From Pseudomonadota bacterium (GTDB lineage: Bacteria > Myxococcota_A > UBA796 > CAJQPC01), in NCBI GenBank assembly GCA_024228935.1, contig JAAESX010000037.1:1-64000 (forward strand): a stretch of DNA of 64,000 nt, given 5' to 3'. The position numbers and the translations under genes are program-made. Below, piece after piece: positions 58,703 through 64,000 of the stretch; positions within the stretch are counted from its first letter, which is position 1, and each line of letters starts with the position of its first letter. A model generated the notes under the pieces. It was not told the origin of the DNA, made no database searches, and was given only the letters and a program-made list of their open reading frames with translations.

Positions 58703-59623
58703 CTACTCGGCGGCTTCGCCCTCGGCGGGCGCAGCCTCCTCGGCGGGCGCAGCCTCCTCGGCGGGCGCAGCCTCCTCGGCGGGCGCTGCCTCTTCGGCGG
58801 GCGCTGCCTCCTCGGCGGCGGGGCTCAGTGCGTCGAGCGCGGCCTGGGCCTCCTGAGCGGCGGTACCAGCCGCCTCGGATGCGGTCCGTGCGGCCGCGGC
58901 GGCCTCCTCGGCGGCGGTCAGGGCGGCGGTGGCCTCCTCGAGCGCAGTGGCGGCGGCGGCCTTGTCCGACTTGCGGCGGGCCTTCGAGGCGGTCTCCTCG
59001 GCGGCGGTCTTGGTCTCGCCGGCGGCGACGACGGCGGCCTCGGCCTCGGTCAGCGCCTCGGTGGCGGCGGTGTTGGCGGCGACGGTCTCGGTGACGGCGG
59101 CCTGCGCGGCTTCGAGCGCGGCGGCGGCGGCGGCCTCCTCGACCATCACCTCGAGGTTGGCCAGGCCGGTCGCGAAGTCATTGCCGACCATCTCGGTGAT
59201 CTTCTTGCCGAAGAGCGCAGCACCCAGGCCACCCATCTCCATGTTCCAGTCCCAGGACACGGTGGTCACGCCATCGGCCTCGGCCAGCGTCAGGCCGCCC
59301 GGGAATTTGTCGTCCTTGCCGTCGAAGAACAGGTCGTAGCTGAACGTGGCGTTCGGCTCGGTGACGGTCGCGACCATCTTGCCTTCGCCCAGCTCGGGGC
59401 CGTTCCATTCGCTGGTGTGCCCCACGCTGCCGGCCTCGCCGGTGACGGTCCAGACGGCGTCGGGGTCGGTCTCCACGTTCCACGCGGTCCAGTTCTTCCA
59501 GGTCTCGAAGTTGGAGACGTAGCTCCAGACGAGCTCGGACGAGGCCTCGATCTCCTGGGTCTTGGTGACAGCGAGGGTCTTCTTGGCGTCGGCGGTGTTC
59601 AGCGACGCGAGCAGCATCAACAT
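58703..59623 (-). CDS. SRPBCC-domain protein with long Ala-rich coiled coil, 306 aa
   Basis: Start MLMLLASLNTADAKKTLAVT with an upstream AAGGAG site. It has a weak signal-like N-terminus, then an SRPBCC/polyketide-cyclase-type domain (EIEASSELVWSYVSNFETWK, TVSWDWNMEMGGLG) that should bind a hydrophobic ligand. After about residue 155 comes a coiled coil of Ala, Glu, Thr and Lys, and the end is five EEAAPA repeats. The mixture of a lipid-binding fold and a repetitive Ala-rich tail is unusual. Same-strand neighbours suggest an operon from the PPOX gene on. Confidence 0.82.
   Translation of the reverse strand: MLMLLASLNTADAKKTLAVTKTQEIEASSELVWSYVSNFETWKNWTAWNVETDPDAVWTVTGEAGSVGHTSEWNGPELGEGKMVATVTEPNATFSYDLFFDGKDDKFPGGLTLAEADGVTTVSWDWNMEMGGLGAALFGKKITEMVGNDFATGLANLEVMVEEAAAAAALEAAQAAVTETVAANTAATEALTEAEAAVVAAGETKTAAEETASKARRKSDKAAAATALEEATAALTAAEEAAAAARTASEAAGTAAQEAQAALDALSPAAEEAAPAEEAAPAEEAAPAEEAAPAEEAAPAEGEAAE
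58720..58816 (-). repeat. 18-bp tandem repeats (EEAAPA tail)
   Basis: About five near-identical 18-bp units of the type CCTCCTCGGCGGGCGCAG (plus-strand reading) encode the C-terminal EEAAPA repeats of the SRPBCC protein. Units are multiples of three, so copy-number change keeps the frame. Confidence 0.8.
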
Positions 59624-59671
59624 GGGCGGGCTCCTTCTTGTGTGGAAAGGCCCGATAACGCAGGATGATCG

Positions 59672-60034
59672 TCAGTCCAGCGTGATCTCGATGCCGACCC
59701 GCGGGACCTTCTGGAACAGACCGATCAGCGCGAAAGGCCAAGTCTTCCAAGAATACTTGGCCTTGATGGCCTGATTGATCGGGCCCGCTGCGGCTCCTTC
59801 CAGGATGCGTGCGGTTCCGCACAGGTACGTGCCGACGTTCTCGCCCTTCATGTCGCAGGGGGCGAGCCGCACCGATGGGTTGTTCCGGATGCGCTTCACC
59901 TTCCAGCTGTCGCCGTTGGTGGTGAAGACGGCCTTCCCGTTCAGGGGGGCGATCCAGACCGGCGTCGCCGCCTTGGTCCCGTTCTTCCGGACGGTCTCGA
60001 TGGAGACGTACTCTTCGGCGGTGATGGTGGGCAT
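59672..60034 (-). CDS. PPOX-class flavin/F420-dependent oxidoreductase, 120 aa
   Basis: Small split-barrel flavoprotein. The N-terminus MPTITAEEYVSIETVRKNG and then ATPVWIAPLNGKAVFTTNGD, KVKRIRNNPSVRLAPCDMKG and GTYLCGTARILEG are the PPOX-class F420-dependent oxidoreductase pattern. Cytoplasmic; acts on an unknown substrate with F420 or FMN. Divergent from the DUF5916 gene with only 21 bases between starts, and 48 bases upstream of the SRPBCC gene on its own strand. Confidence 0.86.
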   Translation of the reverse strand: MPTITAEEYVSIETVRKNGTKAATPVWIAPLNGKAVFTTNGDSWKVKRIRNNPSVRLAPCDMKGENVGTYLCGTARILEGAAAGPINQAIKAKYSWKTWPFALIGLFQKVPRVGIEITLD

Positions 60035-60055
60035 GTCTTCCCCTATCATCGCCCC

Positions 60056-62131
60056 GTGCCGCTTCCCCCCGTCCACGTCCCGACCGTCGAACAGGTCGTC
60101 GTGGTCGATGGCCTGGCGGATGACGCCGCCTGGGACGAGGCGCCGGTGTTGACCGACTTCGTGGTCTTCCATGAGGTCCCCGACACCGAGCCCACGGGGC
60201 AGACCGAGGTCCGGGTCCTCTACGGCGCGGACGCCCTGTACGTGCACTTTCGCTGCCACGACCCGAGCCCCGAGGAGACCCGGGCGAACCTGGGGCGTCG
60301 CGACACTCCGGTCGGTGACGACAGCGTGCTCGTCTACCTGGACACGACGGGCGAGGGCCAGCGAGCCTATGTGTTCGAGGTCAACCCGAAGGGTGTGCAG
60401 AGCGACGGCATCCTGCTCCCGGGGGGCGGCCAGGACTCGAGCTGGGATGGGCAGTGGCGGTCTGCGGCCGTCCAGACGGCCACCGGGTACGAGGTCGAGC
60501 TGGCCATCCCGTGGCGCAGCGTGCGGCACCCTGTCCAGGCTGACGTCCTGGGGCTCTCGGTCGAGCGGGTCATCGCGCGCTTCAACCAGAAGAGCGCCTG
60601 GCCGCGTCGCGACCCGGACATCGACGGCATCCTGGTCCAGCAGGCGCGGCTGGTCGGCCCGGGCGAGCTGGGGCGGACGGCCGGGCTCGACGTCCGACCG
60701 GACCTGACCTACGGCGTGAGCCAGGACGGTCCCTCGACCCAGCGCTGGGGCATGGCAGGGGCCTCGGCCGGCATCACGCTGCGGTACGCCCCGGTGCCCC
60801 AGTTCTGGCTGCTGGCGACGGCGAACCCGGACTTCTCCCAGGTCGAGTCGGACCAGTCGCAGATCGACGTGAACCAGCGCTACGCCTTGTCCGTCCAGGA
60901 GAAGCGCCCGTTCTTCCTCGAGGGGCAGGAGTGGTTCGGCGGCCCGAACGGCGACCTCGCGTACACACGCTCGATGGTCTCGCCGGTGTACGGGGCCCGC
61001 GCGACGGCCGAGCTGGGGGGAGGGACGTTCGCCGTGCTCCACACGCTGGATCGGACACCCTCGCCGAGCGTCTCGGCCGGCGGCGGCTGGACCGAGGAGG
61101 AGATGGGGGATGCCCCTGCGCTCCAGACGCTGGCGCGGGGACGGCGTCCACTGGGAGACGACGGGTACGTCGGGTTGTTCTACTCGGACCGTCGGTTGCC
61201 GGACGTCGACCTGCTGAACCAGGTCCTGGGCGCGGATGCCCGGGTCCGACTGTCGGACGCGTGGCTGGCGAGCGGGGGCCTGGCTGGCTCGTCGACGCGG
61301 TTCGCCGATGGCTCGCTCGGGGTCGGTCCGGCCATGAACGCCGAGGTCACCCGGACGGCGAGCCAGAGCACGTTCTCGACGGCGGTCCGGTACCTGCACG
61401 AGGACTTCCGGGCCGAGAACGGCTTCGTGACCCAGCCGGATCGCATCGCGGTCGAGGAGAGGCTGGAGTTCCGGTTCTTCCCGGCGGCGCCGAAGATCAC
61501 GCGGGTCCGTGTCCGGCCCCTGAACGCCAGCGCGGCGATGGACACCTCGGGCCAGCTCGTCGAGGCCTTCGCGGGGACGAGCTCGTACGTGAACGGGAAG
61601 CGTGGTCGGTATGGAGGGGGCGGCTTCGAGGTCGGCTCGGAACAGTACGAGGGCGTCTGGCTCCCGAGCGTGAACGGGGCGTTCAGCGTGGGGGGCCGCA
61701 TCTTCCCGTGGGTGCGGGGGTACCTGCTCAGCTCCGAGGGGACCATCTCGGTCTACGACCCCGAGGACCCGCGGCTGGGCTGGTCGGCGTACAACAAGGT
61801 GCAGCTCACGTTCGAGCCGGTCCCGCGGGTCGCCTGGTTCGTCTCGACCGCCCACGTGAAGGCCTGGGAGCTCGACGGCGAGGAGCTGTACGCCGGCGTC
61901 ATCGGACGCAGCCGGCTGGAGTTCTTCGCGACTCGGGTGTGGTCGACCCGCTGGATCGTGGACTACTCGGCGTTCTCGGAGGTCCTGCGGAACGAGGGCC
62001 TCGTCGCGTGGGAGCGGACGCCCGGAAGGGCCGTGTACCTGGGGGGCGCGTACCTGGGCTCCCCGCAGACCGAGTTCGCCGACCCCGAATGGCAGGTGTT
62101 CGCGAAAGCCAGCTGGGTCCTGTCGATCTGA
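60056..62131 (+). CDS. DUF5916 protein (CBM9-like domain plus beta-barrel), 691 aa
   Basis: GTG start. CBM9-like N-terminal domain (VVVDGLADDAAWDEAPVLTD), then the DUF5916 barrel: LATANPDFSQVESDQSQIDV, QEKRPFFLEGQEWFG, and a final strand WQVFAKASWVLSI. This family is normally exported to the outer membrane. Here the CBM9 fold starts about ten residues after the start codon with no signal peptide, and the divergent PPOX start 21 bases upstream leaves no room for one. Either a far upstream start overlaps that gene or the leader was lost. Confidence 0.82.
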   Translation: MPLPPVHVPTVEQVVVVDGLADDAAWDEAPVLTDFVVFHEVPDTEPTGQTEVRVLYGADALYVHFRCHDPSPEETRANLGRRDTPVGDDSVLVYLDTTGEGQRAYVFEVNPKGVQSDGILLPGGGQDSSWDGQWRSAAVQTATGYEVELAIPWRSVRHPVQADVLGLSVERVIARFNQKSAWPRRDPDIDGILVQQARLVGPGELGRTAGLDVRPDLTYGVSQDGPSTQRWGMAGASAGITLRYAPVPQFWLLATANPDFSQVESDQSQIDVNQRYALSVQEKRPFFLEGQEWFGGPNGDLAYTRSMVSPVYGARATAELGGGTFAVLHTLDRTPSPSVSAGGGWTEEEMGDAPALQTLARGRRPLGDDGYVGLFYSDRRLPDVDLLNQVLGADARVRLSDAWLASGGLAGSSTRFADGSLGVGPAMNAEVTRTASQSTFSTAVRYLHEDFRAENGFVTQPDRIAVEERLEFRFFPAAPKITRVRVRPLNASAAMDTSGQLVEAFAGTSSYVNGKRGRYGGGGFEVGSEQYEGVWLPSVNGAFSVGGRIFPWVRGYLLSSEGTISVYDPEDPRLGWSAYNKVQLTFEPVPRVAWFVSTAHVKAWELDGEELYAGVIGRSRLEFFATRVWSTRWIVDYSAFSEVLRNEGLVAWERTPGRAVYLGGAYLGSPQTEFADPEWQVFAKASWVLSI

Positions 62132-62308
62132 CGGGCCCGACCACGTCGACATCTCGGGCGGCGACCCGACGACCTGGGATCTCCAGCTGGACGCCTCGTC
62201 TGCTCTGATCGGTCTTCTCGTCGGCAGCTGTAAGCCCGCCGAGCGACCCGCCGTTGTCTCCACGAGCCGCTCGCGACCCCGTCCGGTCCGCCGAGCTGGA
62301 GACCGACG

Positions 62309-64000
62309 ATGCCTCCGTTCTCGCTTCTGTCGCTGGCGACCGCCAGCTCTACCTCCCTGGAACCGTTCGACTCTTGCCGCGGATACGACGACGCGCTGGC
62401 CGAAGCCGTCACCGAACACATGTCGTACGCCTACGGCGGCTACTGGGGCTACGGCCTGGGCACTCGCCAGTCATCGGTCGCGGAGGCGGCCCCCGCGGCC
62501 GGCGCCACGGCGGACGGGGCCTCGGCCGGACCCAGCTCGGTCACCGGAACGAACAACCAGGAGGTCGGCGTCGACGAGCAGGACATCGTCAAGACCGACG
62601 GCCGCTTCCTGTACATGCTGAACGGGACCGAGCTCGCCATCGTCCAGTCGTGGCCGGTCCAGGACGCCGAGAAGGTCGGCAGCGTGGAGATCGACGGGCA
62701 GGCCTCGAGCCTGTTCCTGGACGGCGACCGCGTGATGGTGCTGTCCCGCACCTACGACGCCGTCACCTACCAGCCCGGCACCAAGGCCACGGTCATCGAC
62801 GTCACGGACCGGCGAGCCCCCCAGATCGTCCGGACCGTGGACCTGCGCGGACAGTTCAGCCAGGCCCGCCTGATCGACGGCCAGGCGTTCCTGGTGATGA
62901 ACAGCTGGTCGCAGATCCCCCAGGAGGTCTGGAGCCTGGTCTACGACGGCAAGCTGGACATGCCGGACATCGACTACAGCACGCCGGAGAGCCAGGAGAA
63001 GAGCCGCGAGGTCTGGCAGTCCGCGCTGCGCTCCCAGGTGGCCGAGGCCCTGGCCACCCGCCCCCGCGAGGAGCGTCTGCTGGCCTACGTGGACCAGCAG
63101 CCCGGGCGGTTCCCCCGAGCGGGCAGCGCGCTCGAGTGCGACGACGTCCACACCGACGGAAACGGCCACGGCCTGGGCCTGATGAGCGTCGTGAACCTGG
63201 ACCTGCACGACGACACCGCGGCCCCGGACGCCAGCGCCATCATGGGCGGCGGCTGGACGATCTACGCCAGCACCGAGTCGATGTATGTGGCTGAGACCGC
63301 ATGGTTTTCTGGCTGGTGGGGCTGGGGCGGGACCTGGGATCCGTCGACCAACATCCACAAGTTCTCGCTGACTGGCGACAAGCCCGAGTACCGGGCCAGC
63401 GGCGAGATCGACGGGTGGCTGCTGAACCAGTTCGCGATGAGTGAGCACGATGGCAACCTGCGTGTCGCTGCGACCGAGGACGACATGTGGTGGGGCATGG
63501 GCGGCACGGGGCAGGGCTCGGCCGTGAGCGTCCTGCGCGACAACGGCGATGGCGAGCTGGTCGTGACGGGTCGCGTCGATGGCATCGCCCCCGGCGAGCA
63601 GATCTACGGCGTGCGCTTCGATGGGGACCGCGGGTACCTGGTGACCTTCCGACAGGTCGACCCGCTGCATGTCATCGACCTGTCCGATGCCAGCGAGCCC
63701 GTCGTCCGCGGCGAGCTCCAGATCCCCGGCTATTCCAGCTACCTGCACCCGATCGAGGGCGGCTACCTGTTGGCGGTCGGCATGGACGGCGACATGCAGG
63801 GACGCCTCAGCGGTTTGAAGATCTCCATCTTCGATGTCCGCGACATGGACAGGCCTCGCGAGATCCAGAAGCACGTCGTCGGAGGGGACGGCTGGTCCTG
63901 GTCCGAGGCGCTGTACGACCACCACGCGTTCACCTACCGGGACGGCGTGCTGGCCATCCCGGCCTACACCTACGACCAGAGCGACTGGACGTACGACTCC
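62309..64000 (+). CDS. Beta-propeller domain protein (C-terminal part beyond window), first 564 codons
   Basis: ATG with GGAGA six bases upstream. Short hydrophobic leader (MPPFSLLSLATASSTS) without basic residues. The family N-terminal motif follows (LEPFDSCRGYDDAL), then GTNNQEVGVDEQDIVKTDG, the signature of secreted beta-propeller proteins. Propeller repeats come next (FLYMLNGTELAIVQSW, VIDVTDRRAPQIVRTVDLRG, VRFDGDRGYLVTFRQVDPLH). It continues past the right edge. Probably extracellular or periplasmic, with unknown partner; starts 177 bases after the DUF5916 stop. Nothing else evident in that gap. Confidence 0.85.
   Translation, partial: MPPFSLLSLATASSTSLEPFDSCRGYDDALAEAVTEHMSYAYGGYWGYGLGTRQSSVAEAAPAAGATADGASAGPSSVTGTNNQEVGVDEQDIVKTDGRFLYMLNGTELAIVQSWPVQDAEKVGSVEIDGQASSLFLDGDRVMVLSRTYDAVTYQPGTKATVIDVTDRRAPQIVRTVDLRGQFSQARLIDGQAFLVMNSWSQIPQEVWSLVYDGKLDMPDIDYSTPESQEKSREVWQSALRSQVAEALATRPREERLLAYVDQQPGRFPRAGSALECDDVHTDGNGHGLGLMSVVNLDLHDDTAAPDASAIMGGGWTIYASTESMYVAETAWFSGWWGWGGTWDPSTNIHKFSLTGDKPEYRASGEIDGWLLNQFAMSEHDGNLRVAATEDDMWWGMGGTGQGSAVSVLRDNGDGELVVTGRVDGIAPGEQIYGVRFDGDRGYLVTFRQVDPLHVIDLSDASEPVVRGELQIPGYSSYLHPIEGGYLLAVGMDGDMQGRLSGLKISIFDVRDMDRPREIQKHVVGGDGWSWSEALYDHHAFTYRDGVLAIPAYTYDQSDWTYDS

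Noticed and set aside
56855..59668. Very long rightward open frame (937 codons) opposite the lectin/fibrinogen operon
   Set aside because: It is the mirror of Asp/Cys-rich MopE repeats (GAC/GTC on the other strand), giving a Val/Gly/Arg-rich translation with no domains; the leftward frames have leaders, repeats and recognised folds.
1..64000. Mobile elements, CRISPR arrays, tRNA or rRNA genes
   Set aside because: No transposase, integrase, terminal repeats, regularly spaced repeats, cloverleaf or conserved rRNA segments were seen by eye; sensitive searches (tRNAscan, Rfam, ISfinder) could still find small ones.

Overview
The window is high-GC bacterial DNA packed with secreted and lipid-anchored proteins. 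Short lipoprotein leaders followed by Asp/Ser/Thr-rich linkers, MopE-type Asp/Cys repeats (56.3-58.6 kb), FG-GAP/VCBS proteins, a CotH-type protein and one C-terminal GCGC-hydrophobic-Arg sorting tag (25.5 kb, MYXO-CTERM style) all point to a Myxococcota (deltaproteobacterial) chromosome. I see no rRNA, tRNA, CRISPR array, transposase or phage structural gene.

Layout. 0-1.2 kb: two unrecognised genes and a cut-off radical SAM gene start. 1.4-8.7 kb: a metal (probably zinc) island. A leftward operon carries a TonB_C-fused TonB receptor, a His/Asp-rich binding lipoprotein, a tiny Cys/Glu lipoprotein and a Fur-family regulator. A divergent operon carries a COG0523 protein without a P-loop, a MerC-like protein and a ZIP/His-rich/permease fusion. 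A perfect 6-1-6 palindrome lies between them. A second radical SAM stub lies just beyond. 8.9-12.1 kb: two small lipoproteins, a histidine kinase, and a response regulator that has lost its receiver domain and is fused in frame to the start of an FG-GAP lipoprotein. 12.2-15 kb: a UbiD-family decarboxylase, an unknown gene and a lipoprotein. 15.6-22.5 kb: a heavy-metal RND efflux operon (small Cys protein, tandem Cys/His-domain lipoprotein, CzcB, CzcA, thioredoxin, CzcC). 22.5-25.5 kb: a serine hydrolase, a desaturase with a TetR-style operator, and a SUMF1 lipoprotein. 25.5-28.3 kb: a hybrid histidine kinase broken inside its receiver domain and joined to the back half of a MYXO-CTERM protein. 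28.3-35.4 kb: a six-gene overlapping operon (heme-motif Big_5 lipoprotein, DUF4266, DUF3570, two PKD-like lipoproteins, TlpA) facing ApbE, probably an extracytoplasmic redox system. 35.4-37.8 kb: a degenerate histidine-kinase stub, an OmpR regulator, and DoxX-like and DUF2269 membrane proteins. 37.8-43.4 kb: a tight five-gene operon (GH3, DUF2804, radical SAM, PRMT-like methyltransferase, CPBP protease). 43.5-54.5 kb: EAL-HDOD protein, CotH protein, small lipoproteins, M49-like peptidase, two glycoside hydrolases and a VCBS protein. Two of the large surface genes here carry clear lesions and a small one probably does. 54.4-60 kb: a leftward run of a 5-hmdU-DNA-kinase/thymine-pyrophosphorylase-type protein, a C-type lectin, a fibrinogen-like protein, an SRPBCC protein and a PPOX-type flavoprotein. 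60-64 kb: a DUF5916 barrel and a partial beta-propeller protein.

How it fits together. The left third is mainly metal handling: acquisition under a Fur-type repressor, and efflux by an RND pump. The middle is envelope redox and signalling, and the right is surface adhesion and glycan chemistry. The most unusual items are: two radical SAM stubs that both end at the third cluster cysteine; a GTPase-dead COG0523 protein; two gene chimeras that both break inside receiver domains about 15.2 kb apart; a radical SAM/methyltransferase/protease operon tied to glycan enzymes; a DNA-hypermodification-type kinase in a lectin operon; and a cluster of inactivated surface-lipoprotein genes. Function calls rest on motif recognition by eye, with no database search.
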